Shown one piece after another: positions 7,222 to 12,904 of a stretch of DNA of 15,983 bases. The notes under the pieces were generated by a model. It was not told where the DNA came from, made no database searches, and worked only from the letters and a program-made list of their open reading frames with translations. This stretch comes from CAZQCI01 sp964592255 (lineage in GTDB: Bacteria; UBA10199; SBBF01). Position 1 is the stretch's first letter. Every line of letters begins with the position of its first letter. The stretch covers positions 1 through 15,983 of the forward strand of contig CAZQCI010000043.1 in assembly GCA_964592255.1 (NCBI GenBank). Reading direction: 5' to 3'. The position numbers and the translations under genes are program-made.

Positions 7222-7247
7222 GGGAGCCCACTCCCTGAGGGAGCCCG
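7214..7247. repeat. Tandemly duplicated 17-bp palindromic unit at the phosphatase stop
   Basis: The unit CTCCCTGAGGGAGCCC occurs at 7214-7229 and again at 7231-7246. Each contains a perfect hairpin CTCCC-TGA-GGGAG. The phosphatase stop codon TGA (7219-7221) is the loop of the first copy. There is no T run after either, so this is not a normal terminator. It may protect the 3' end of the mRNA or be a recent duplication. Confidence 0.8.
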
Positions 7248-7352
7248 CACCCACAAGAAAAATGTTTTCCAAAGTATTTATTCTTCAACGGCTCCTGTTT
7301 TTTTGCATCCATTTTAATAGGAATTTCTATTGGTAGAACAAGGATTTTTTCT

Positions 7353-8369
7353 TTGACAGTTCAAGGGGGTATGGGTATTTCCTGTTCCCTCATGCAAGAT
7401 CTTAAGGAAATTTGTCTTCCGATACGTGAAGAAGTAGCTCAACTGGAATCGGTTTTACTCCAAAATCTCCAGTCCTCCATTCCGTTCGTTCAAAATGTGG
7501 TGGAATATGTCATTCAAAATGGCGGGAAAAGGCTGCGTCCTATTCTCACTATTCTTTGCGCTAAACTTTCGGGTTATAAAGGCCAAGCCGCTGTTGGCTT
7601 AGGGGCTGCCATCGAATTTATGCATACAGCCACTCTCCTTCACGATGATGTTATTGACAATGCTTCTCTACGTCGTGGCCGGGCTTCTACCAATGCCAAA
7701 TGGGGTAATCACGTTAGTGTGCTGGTAGGTGATTTCTTCTATTGCCGAGCTATGGATATTTTGGTGAAACATGGTGACTTGAAGGTGCTTCAGGTTATTA
7801 CGGATGCGATCCAAACCACCACTGAAGGCGAAATTTTTGAAATCACCAAAAGTAACGACTTGGATACTACCGAAAATGATTATCTGCAGATTATCACTGG
7901 AAAAACGGCTGTCTTGATGGCGGCTGCTTGCCAAATTGGTGCGGTTTTAGGGCATTTACCTGAAGAACTGGAACATGGACTGCGCCGCTTTGGCTTGAAT
8001 TTGGGTATTGCCTTTCAGCTGATGGACGATGTGTTGGACTATACGGCTTCAGAAGAGGAATTTGGCAAGGTCAATGGTACCGACCTTAAAGAAGGTAAGT
8101 TGACTCTTCCCCTAATTCAGGTTCTCAAAAAATGCAGTGATGAGGAAGCAAAAATCATTAAACATACTCTGATTGCTGATGAATTAGATGATGCTCGTTT
8201 TCGCCAGGTGTTTGAGTTGGTTGTTAAATACGATGGGATTCGTGAAACTCTTTCGATGGCCAAAGGTTATGTTCAAAAAGCGCGTGCTTGCCTTGCGGCT
8301 TTTAAACCCTCTCTAGAAAAAGAAACACTTCTTTCAGTAGCGGACTATGTTTTGTTCCGCAAAACTTAA
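7353..8369 (+). CDS. ispB: All-trans polyprenyl diphosphate synthase (octaprenyl type)
   Basis: The enzyme adds isopentenyl units to an allylic diphosphate to make the side chain of respiratory quinones. The trans-prenyltransferase marks are GGKRLRP (57-63), the first Asp-rich motif LLHDDVID (Asp98, 99, 102) followed by NASLRRGRAS, GDFFYCRA, the second Asp-rich motif FQLMDDVLDY (Asp225, 226, 229), and GTDLKEGKLTLPLI. No bulky aromatic blocks the chain before the first Asp motif (HTATLL), as in long-chain synthases such as E. coli IspB; the exact chain length is inference. Start choice: TTG 7353 has AGGA eight bases upstream. ATG 7392 would give an N terminus of normal IspB length but has no ribosome site. 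ATG 7371 is too close to GGGGG. No other isoprenoid gene is adjacent. Confidence 0.93.
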   Translation: MTVQGGMGISCSLMQDLKEICLPIREEVAQLESVLLQNLQSSIPFVQNVVEYVIQNGGKRLRPILTILCAKLSGYKGQAAVGLGAAIEFMHTATLLHDDVIDNASLRRGRASTNAKWGNHVSVLVGDFFYCRAMDILVKHGDLKVLQVITDAIQTTTEGEIFEITKSNDLDTTENDYLQIITGKTAVLMAAACQIGAVLGHLPEELEHGLRRFGLNLGIAFQLMDDVLDYTASEEEFGKVNGTDLKEGKLTLPLIQVLKKCSDEEAKIIKHTLIADELDDARFRQVFELVVKYDGIRETLSMAKGYVQKARACLAAFKPSLEKETLLSVADYVLFRKT

Positions 8370-8494
8370 ATCGTCCGAAAATCGAACCCTTTTTCTATTC
8401 CTGATTTCTTATTTGTTTCTTTTCTTTTTTCTCTAAGGAGAAAATCTTTTTTAAATTCAAGCCTCTATTATTTTCAACATACTTTTTTCTTTTT

Positions 8495-8509
8495 TGGCAC
8501 TCTCTTTGC
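8495..8509 (+). promoter_or_regulatory. Sigma-54 (RpoN) promoter of the ComEA-like gene
   Basis: TGGCAC (8495-8500), five bases, TTGC (8506-8509) is a full match to the -24/-12 consensus, with exactly 10 bases between the invariant GG and GC. Transcription would start near 8521, leaving a leader of about 50 bases. The leader holds a small hairpin (CCTAT 8522-8526 with ATAGG 8536-8540) and a GAGGAG ribosome site before ATG 8572. An enhancer-binding activator is expected, but I cannot identify its site in the T-rich upstream 120 bases. The 202 bases between ispB and this gene hold no other gene. Confidence 0.75.
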
Positions 8510-8571
8510 GTTGGGGTTTGTCCTATTCGGTTGCGATAGGCGCAGCCCTTAACCATCACTGAGGAGAAGTT

Positions 8572-8931
8572 ATGAAAAAGATAATGTCTGTTGTTTTTGT
8601 TTTTACTTTTTGTGTTTTATCTATGATGCCCGCATTTGCCAAAAATGGCAGTGTGTTGCAGGGAACCATTAATGTAAATACTGCCACGGTGGATCAATTA
8701 ATGTTACTGCCGGGCGTGGGTGAGGTTAAAGCCCAGATGATATTAGATGCCAGAGCTAAAAAGCCTTTTGCCGGTAAAGAAGACCTGCTGGCTGTTAAAG
8801 GTATTGGTGAAAAAATGTTGGAAAAATGGGATGCCTATATCACCTACAATGGGGAAACAACGCTCAAAGAAGTCCCAGCCCCAGACGCTGGAGCCACCAG
8901 CCCAAAAGCAGTAGATTCAAAAACACATTAA
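8572..8931 (+). CDS. Secreted ComEA-like helix-hairpin-helix protein
   Basis: This 119-residue protein has a clear signal peptide: MKK, a hydrophobic core at residues 5-18 and an AFA cleavage site before Lys-Asn at about residue 24. The mature part is a single ComEA-type double helix-hairpin-helix domain. INVNTATVDQLMLLPGVGE holds the first hairpin (LPGVG), and the sequence from FAGKEDLLAVKGIGEKM holds the second (KGIG), ending in WDAYI. A short Pro/Ala-rich tail follows. Such proteins bind double-stranded DNA in the periplasm during natural transformation and pull it in through the outer membrane. No comEC, pilus gene or other competence gene is adjacent, so the role here is inferred from the family only. 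GAGGAGAAG supports the start. It forms a one-gene unit between a sigma-54 promoter and a strong terminator. Confidence 0.88.
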   Translation: MKKIMSVVFVFTFCVLSMMPAFAKNGSVLQGTINVNTATVDQLMLLPGVGEVKAQMILDARAKKPFAGKEDLLAVKGIGEKMLEKWDAYITYNGETTLKEVPAPDAGATSPKAVDSKTH

Positions 8932-8939
8932 AAACATGG

Positions 8940-8972
8940 CCGGGGCGGCTTTATGTCGCCCCGGTTTTTATT
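8940..8972 (+). terminator. Rho-independent terminator after the ComEA-like gene
   Basis: CCGGGGCG (8940-8947) pairs perfectly with CGCCCCGG (8957-8964), loop of nine, followed by TTTTTATT. It begins nine bases past the stop codon and has an A run before it. Confidence 0.93.
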
Positions 8973-8982
8973 GTTTTCCTTT

Positions 8983-9019
8983 ATCGATTATGATATCGTT
9001 TTACGATATTTTAATCGAT
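8983..9019. promoter_or_regulatory. 37-bp nested palindrome, probable operator of the toxin-antitoxin operon
   Basis: Outer arms ATCGATTA (8983-8990) and TAATCGAT (9012-9019) are exact inverse complements. Inner arms ATATCG (8993-8998) and CGATAT (9004-9009) are too, around a 5-base centre TTTTA and two-base joints. It directly abuts the ribosome site GGAGG (9020-9024) of the antitoxin gene. Two nested dyads in this place are what a dimeric or tetrameric AbrB-type antitoxin would bind for autoregulation. That is inference. Confidence 0.75.
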
Positions 9020-9028
9020 GGAGGACTT

Positions 9029-9235
9029 ATGGAAATGACAACAATTTCACCAAAATACCAGGTCGTTATTCCTCGGCGAATCCGTGAAAGCATGAAGCTC
9101 AAGCCTGGTCAGAAGATGTATGTCGTTCAATATCAAAACCGTATCGAGTTTGTTTTTTATAAAGATATAAAAAGCATGCGTGGTTTTTTGAAAGGATTGC
9201 AAACCGATATTGTTAGAGAGCCCGACAGGTTATGA
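9029..9235 (+). CDS. VapB-type antitoxin, AbrB/SpoVT (swapped-hairpin) domain
   Basis: This 68-residue protein starts at ATG 9029 behind GGAGG (spacing of four). A longer open frame to 8936 would run through the terminator and operator and is rejected. Residues 4-40 form the AbrB/MazE-like DNA-binding fold: TTISPKYQVVIPRRIRE, then LKPGQKMYVVQYQNRIEF. The tail, residues 45-68, would wrap around the toxin. It overlaps the toxin gene by ATGA, so the two are made together in one transcript, with antitoxin first. The family binds its own promoter as antitoxin or toxin-antitoxin complex. Confidence 0.88.
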   Translation: MEMTTISPKYQVVIPRRIRESMKLKPGQKMYVVQYQNRIEFVFYKDIKSMRGFLKGLQTDIVREPDRL

Positions 9236-9609
9236 ATATCGTCGATTCCAGTGGCTGGTTGGAATATTTTGGCAATGGGCCCAATGTGTCTTTTTTTGCA
9301 CCAATTATTGAGCAGACATCAAAATTGATTATTCCGGTTATTTCTATTTATGAAGTGTTTAAAAAAGTATTGATGCAATACAATGAAGACAAAGCATTGG
9401 AAGCAGTCACTCTCATGCAACAAGGGGTGGTGTGTGACTTGAATGTTGCTTTATCCATCCGTGCCGCTAAGTTGAGTCAAGAACTGAAAATTCCCATGGC
9501 GGATAGCCTCATTTTAGCTGTCGCTCATTCTTATCAGGCGGTTCTCTGGACACAAGATGTGGATTTTAAGAATATTACGGGGGTGAAATACATCAGAAAG
9601 AAAAATTAG
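9232..9609 (+). CDS. vapC: VapC-type toxin, PIN-domain ribonuclease
   Basis: This 125-residue PIN-domain protein keeps all acidic residues that hold the catalytic magnesium: Asp5 in NIVDSSGWLEYF, Glu41 in SIYEVFKK, Asp91 in IPMADSLILAVAH, and Asp109/Asp111 in TQDVDF. VapC toxins cut RNA, often initiator tRNA or the sarcin-ricin loop; the target here cannot be read. The start ATG overlaps the antitoxin stop (ATGA). All active-site residues are kept, so the toxin is probably functional. The module stands between housekeeping genes with no transposon or integrase, so it probably came in as a small cassette. Confidence 0.92.
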   Translation: MNIVDSSGWLEYFGNGPNVSFFAPIIEQTSKLIIPVISIYEVFKKVLMQYNEDKALEAVTLMQQGVVCDLNVALSIRAAKLSQELKIPMADSLILAVAHSYQAVLWTQDVDFKNITGVKYIRKKN

Positions 9610-9617
9610 CCTTGAAA

Positions 9618-9659
9618 AGACCATTTGATTTCTCTCCTTATCTTTGATGAAAATGGTCT
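9618..9659 (+). repeat. 9-bp perfect inverted repeat directly before the membrane-protein gene
   Basis: AGACCATTT (9618-9626) pairs with AAATGGTCT (9651-9659), with a 24-base loop. It starts nine bases after the toxin stop and ends one base before ATG 9661. No T run follows. It could be a regulator site, or an RNA hairpin that limits read-through translation from vapBC. Confidence 0.55.
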
Positions 9660-9660
9660 C

Positions 9661-10389
9661 ATGCAAAATAAATCTTACGTGAAAGAAAAAGCACTCCCTT
9701 TTCTAGCCCGTTTGATGATTGGGTTTCAGGCTCTTGTTATTGTCGTCGTTGTTATTTTTTATCATCGACAGCACAACCCTAAAGTTTTGAGTGTATTTCA
9801 CGATCTTTTAATTGGGGCCATCACTTGGATTTACTTGTCTTTATTTTATTTATGGAATCGCAAACGGCCTGCAAGGCATGAAGGCAGTGTTTATTTGTCT
9901 TTGTTTGCTAAAACCATTCTTGTTTTAGGACCTGCTTTCTTTCTTATTATAGGGGCCATTATTTATCCTGAACGTCAACACGAAGCCCAGCGTTATGTTC
10001 AAGCTCCTGTATGCTCTGAAGAGGCTTTAGATTCAGAGCCCTGCCGATTGATGACTCAGGCCGAGTGGGTCAGTACTCAATGTCGGCATCGTTACTTTGA
10101 TTCTCATCCGGAAAATGATGTGTGTCAGGTGGAGTTGCGTGTGGCAGGACAATCTAAATTTTTATCTTTATTGCGTCCCGATACCCAACCTTTTAAGCCC
10201 AATACTTCTTTTCTTATCGAGATGTTTGAAGGCAGACCAACAGCTGTTCAATTGGAAAACAGATTGGTTCCTAATGTCAGCTCACCGGATCGTACTTTAC
10301 AAACATTAAAAATGAGTGTGTTAGTGTGGATTGGCCTGATGGCATTGTCCGCTCTTTATCTTTGGAAATACCGAAAAAGGAAGCTATGA
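9661..10389 (+). CDS. Membrane protein with cysteine-containing extracytoplasmic domain, unknown function
   Basis: From ATG 9661 the protein has 242 residues. Membrane segments are seen at about 14-34, 47-65, 79-100 and 220-236. Between the third and fourth lies a soluble domain of about 115 residues with four cysteines (VCSEE, PCRL, TQCRH, DVCQV), which could form two disulfides if it faces the periplasm. The protein ends in a basic tail (KYRKRKL), suggesting a cytosolic C terminus. An upstream TTG at 9625 falls inside an inverted repeat and has no ribosome site. ATG 9661 also has only a weak one, so the start is uncertain. I recognise no family. The stop overlaps the next gene's start (ATGA), so the pair is probably functionally linked. 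Confidence 0.72.
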   Translation: MQNKSYVKEKALPFLARLMIGFQALVIVVVVIFYHRQHNPKVLSVFHDLLIGAITWIYLSLFYLWNRKRPARHEGSVYLSLFAKTILVLGPAFFLIIGAIIYPERQHEAQRYVQAPVCSEEALDSEPCRLMTQAEWVSTQCRHRYFDSHPENDVCQVELRVAGQSKFLSLLRPDTQPFKPNTSFLIEMFEGRPTAVQLENRLVPNVSSPDRTLQTLKMSVLVWIGLMALSALYLWKYRKRKL

Positions 10390-10964
10390 AACAAGAACTG
10401 GAATTAATTTCCCGCAATCCCCTGGTTGAAGCCAAATGGTTAAATACCTTGTCCCTTCTGGAGTATGTGGGTTCACGAAAAATCAGTAAAACTGTCTGTC
10501 AGACTCATCCGACCCTGGCCATTCTTGAACATTTTGCGGATGAAACCCGCCATGCCTTTGCTTTTAAAAAATTGAGTGTTCAGTTGGGAAACTCAGAAAA
10601 TCATTATTTGTGTCAGGAGGCAGGGTTAAATTATTTTCAAAAACTAGATCATACCATTTCAAACTGGGTGTCTTCCTTATGTGGTGCTTCTGATACTTAC
10701 GCCAATTATCTTTTTGTCACCTACATGATTGAGCGTCGTGCCATGAAGCTTTATCCTCTCTATAAAACTGTCACCCAAAACTCCGCCGTGCGCGATGAAT
10801 TACAAAAAATTGTTTTGGAAGAAACCAATCATATGCACGATATTGAAACCAAAGCCAAAAGCCTCCTTAAGCAACATGCCAAAGGTGATTTTGAAGAATG
10901 TCAAGTTGTGGAAAATAGATTGTTTGATGAATTTTTTTCGGCTATTCGGAAAGAACTGATGTAA
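10386..10964 (+). CDS. Ferritin-like four-helix diiron protein
   Basis: This 192-residue, all-helical protein shows the spacing of ferritin-like diiron sites: Glu26 (LLEYVGSRKI), Glu53-x-x-His56 (ADETRHAF), Glu116 (YMIERRAM) and Glu146-x-x-His149 (EETNHMHDIE). Two E plus ExxH half sites are the classic pattern of rubrerythrin, ferritin and diiron oxygenases. No rubredoxin-type Cys pairs are present, so it is not a standard rubrerythrin. Roles in oxygen or peroxide removal or in substrate oxidation are possible, but the exact function is unknown. The start ATG 10386 follows AGGA closely and overlaps the membrane-protein stop as ATGA; a longer frame from GTG 10326 is rejected. The gene ends with no gap to the convergent grxD gene. 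Confidence 0.75.
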   Translation: MKQELELISRNPLVEAKWLNTLSLLEYVGSRKISKTVCQTHPTLAILEHFADETRHAFAFKKLSVQLGNSENHYLCQEAGLNYFQKLDHTISNWVSSLCGASDTYANYLFVTYMIERRAMKLYPLYKTVTQNSAVRDELQKIVLEETNHMHDIETKAKSLLKQHAKGDFEECQVVENRLFDEFFSAIRKELM

Positions 10965-11267
10965 TTATTTTAAGGCTTCAGCCAGCTCTCCGCGTTCGTA
11001 CATTTCCGTTACAATGTCACAACCGCCGATAAATTCTCCATTGATGAAAATTTGGGGAATAGTGGGCCAATTGGTAAAGTCCTTAATGCCTTGACGAATA
11101 TCAGGGTCAGTTAACACATCTACAGAGGTGATAGGGGCTCCTACAGCTTTAAGACATTGTACCGACTTGGCCGAGAAACCACATTGGGGGAAATCAGGAG
11201 TGCCTTTCATAAAAATCACTACTTTATTCTTTTCGATTAAATCTTTAATTTTTTGTTGAACGTCCAT
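10965..11267 (-). CDS. grxD: Monothiol glutaredoxin of the Grx4/CGFS type
   Basis: This 100-residue protein has the CGFS active site (Cys29-Ser32) after KGTPDFPQ, and the glutathione-binding WPTIPQIFINGEFIGGCD stretch with the cis-Pro and GG-C-D motif. Grx4-type proteins form dimers that hold a [2Fe-2S] cluster with glutathione and pass it to target proteins. They also form mixed complexes with BolA, whose gene lies directly upstream. The start at 11267 is set by AGGAG five bases before it; a longer frame to 11288 overlaps the bolA stop and has no better site. It lies 17 bases after bolA and is the last gene of the metK operon, ending against the convergent diiron gene. Confidence 0.96.
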   Translation of the reverse strand: MDVQQKIKDLIEKNKVVIFMKGTPDFPQCGFSAKSVQCLKAVGAPITSVDVLTDPDIRQGIKDFTNWPTIPQIFINGEFIGGCDIVTEMYERGELAEALK

Positions 11268-11284
11268 AATTTCTCCTATTTTTT

Positions 11285-11515
11285 TCAAGGGGCGGAAGTT
11301 TTCAAGGCCAGCGCATGAAGCTGATCTTTTAAAATATCTTTTAATAAACCATACACCATTTGATGTTGTTGGAGCAATTTTTTGCCGCGAAATTGTTCTG
11401 CCACAATGGTGGCTTCTAGGTGATCACCATCACCAACCAGATCGCGCACAAAGACTTTAGCCCCCGGAAGGCCAGTTTCTAAAATCGATTGGATCGTTTG
11501 AATTGCAATCGCCAT
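11285..11515 (-). CDS. bolA: BolA family protein
   Basis: This 76-residue protein has the normal size for the short BolA2/YrbA-like group. The core VGDGDHLEATIVAEQFRG is followed by KKLLQQHQMVYGLL and the C-terminal HALALKT. His32 and the invariant His51, together with the tail His67, are the kind of ligands that bind the shared [2Fe-2S] cluster with Grx4. The family forms BolA-Grx heterodimers in iron-sulfur trafficking and iron sensing. The adjacent grxD gene makes that pairing very likely here. AGGGGAAG upstream supports the start. Downstream of ahcY by 69 bases, it is probably in the same transcript. Confidence 0.94.
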   Translation of the reverse strand: MAIAIQTIQSILETGLPGAKVFVRDLVGDGDHLEATIVAEQFRGKKLLQQHQMVYGLLKDILKDQLHALALKTSAP

Positions 11516-11533
11516 TGAATAACTTCCCCTAGC

Positions 11534-11572
11534 CCCTCTTACCCCATCAAGAATGACAAGTTTTTAAGAGGG
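11534..11572 (-). repeat. 8-bp inverted repeat between ahcY and bolA
   Basis: CCCTCTTA (11534-11541) and TAAGAGGG (11565-11572) are exact inverse complements with a 23-base loop. It begins six bases after the ahcY stop. Without a T run on the minus strand it is a poor terminator. It could attenuate read-through into bolA. Confidence 0.45.
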
Positions 11573-11578
11573 AGTCTA

Positions 11579-12883
11579 TTAGGTTCCTTCTTGCCAGCCA
11601 GCCAAATAGCGTTCTTGTTCCGGAGTGAGCACATCGATCTTGACTCCCATCGCGTGCAATTTGAGTTTAGCAATTTGACTGTCGATTTCCTGAGGAACTA
11701 CGTACACTTTCTTTTCCAAGTTTTTATGGTTTTTGACCACCCATTCAGCACCTAAAGCTTGGTTGGCAAAACTCATATCCATCACGCTGGAAGGATGCCC
11801 TTCGGCGGAAGCCAAGTTAACCAAGCGTCCTTCAGCCAAAACGTTTACGCGGCGATTTCCAGGCAATTTATATTCCGCCACAAATTCACGGATTTCTCGT
11901 TTGCCTAAAGCGATTTTTTCCAAACTTTCTAAATCAATTTCTACATTGAAATGTCCGGAATTGGCAACAATGGCACCATCTTTCATCACTTCAAAATGTT
12001 CTTTACGAATGACATGCTTGTTACCGGTGACTGTACAGAAAAAATCACCCAAAGGTGCGGCTTCTTGCATGGTCATAACACGGAAACCATCCATACGGGC
12101 TTCAAGGGCCTTAAGGGGATCGATTTCAGTCACAATCACATTAGCACCCAAACCATGAGCTTTATTGGCTAACCCACGGCCGCACCAGCCGTAACCAGCG
12201 ACAACAAAAGTAGTACCGGCAATCAAGCGATTGGTAGCGCGAATCATTCCATCTAAAGTGGATTGACCTGTGCCATAACGATTGTCGAAGAAATGTTTGG
12301 TTTGGGCATCGTTAACAGCCACAACGGGAAACTTGAGCACTTTGTCATTGGCCATGCTTTTGAGACGAATAACACCGGTGGTGGTTTCTTCTGTGCCGGC
12401 CCAAACTTGCGGAATCAACTCAGTCCGTTTGGTGTGAAGGGTAGAAACCAAATCGGCTCCATCGTCCATAGTGATGTTGGGGGCAAAATCCAAAACTTGA
12501 TTGATGTGTTTATAATAGGTATCGCCATCTTCACCACAAATTGCAAAAACAGGAATGCCAAAATCGTGGACTAATGAGGCGGCTACATCATCCTGTGTCG
12601 ATAAGGGATTGGATGCACATAAGGATACTTCCGCACCACCTTCTTTTAGAGTGATCATTAATGAAGCTGTTTCTGTAGTGACATGCAAGCACGCGCCAAC
12701 TTTAATTCCTTTTAAAGGTTTTTCTTTAGCAAAACGTTCTTTGATTAAGTTGAGAACAGGCATATTTTGATTGGCCCATTCAATCCGGAGTTTTCCTTTG
12801 GTGGCTAAAGCTTTATCTTTGATGTCACATTGAGTCATAGGTTTCAATTGATGTACGGGTATCTTGATGTCTGTAGCAAACAA
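11579..12883 (-). CDS. ahcY: Adenosylhomocysteinase, short archaeal/Thermotoga-like form
   Basis: The enzyme splits S-adenosylhomocysteine into adenosine and homocysteine, so methyltransferases are not blocked. Signs are CLHVTTETASLMITL, SNPLSTQDDVAASL, WAGTEETTTGVIRL, FPVVAVNDAQTKHFFDNR, GTGQSTLDG, the NAD-binding GYGWCGRGLANKAHGLGA with TEIDPLKALEA, and EGHPSSVMDMSF. The C terminus ends LTPEQERYLAGWQEGT. It lacks the usual KPDHYRY tail and the extra segment of the long bacterial enzyme, so it belongs to the short type known from archaea and Thermotoga, some of which also use S-inosylhomocysteine. Start: TTG 12883 gives 434 residues. ATG 12838 gives 419 and matches family N termini (MTQCDIKD), but neither has a good ribosome site. 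It follows metK by 21 or 66 bases, in the same direction. Confidence 0.95.
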   Translation of the reverse strand: MFATDIKIPVHQLKPMTQCDIKDKALATKGKLRIEWANQNMPVLNLIKERFAKEKPLKGIKVGACLHVTTETASLMITLKEGGAEVSLCASNPLSTQDDVAASLVHDFGIPVFAICGEDGDTYYKHINQVLDFAPNITMDDGADLVSTLHTKRTELIPQVWAGTEETTTGVIRLKSMANDKVLKFPVVAVNDAQTKHFFDNRYGTGQSTLDGMIRATNRLIAGTTFVVAGYGWCGRGLANKAHGLGANVIVTEIDPLKALEARMDGFRVMTMQEAAPLGDFFCTVTGNKHVIRKEHFEVMKDGAIVANSGHFNVEIDLESLEKIALGKREIREFVAEYKLPGNRRVNVLAEGRLVNLASAEGHPSSVMDMSFANQALGAEWVVKNHKNLEKKVYVVPQEIDSQIAKLKLHAMGVKIDVLTPEQERYLAGWQEGT

Positions 12884-12904
12884 TCCGTGATCCCATCATC
12901 AGTT

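Noticed and set aside
8936..9028. Longer antitoxin frame starting at ATG 8936
   Set aside because: It would run through the terminator and the palindromic operator. ATG 9029 has GGAGG and a normal AbrB-domain N terminus.
11733..12770. Several plus-strand open frames opposite ahcY
   Set aside because: They are mirror frames of a strongly conserved gene, with no family motifs or ribosome sites.
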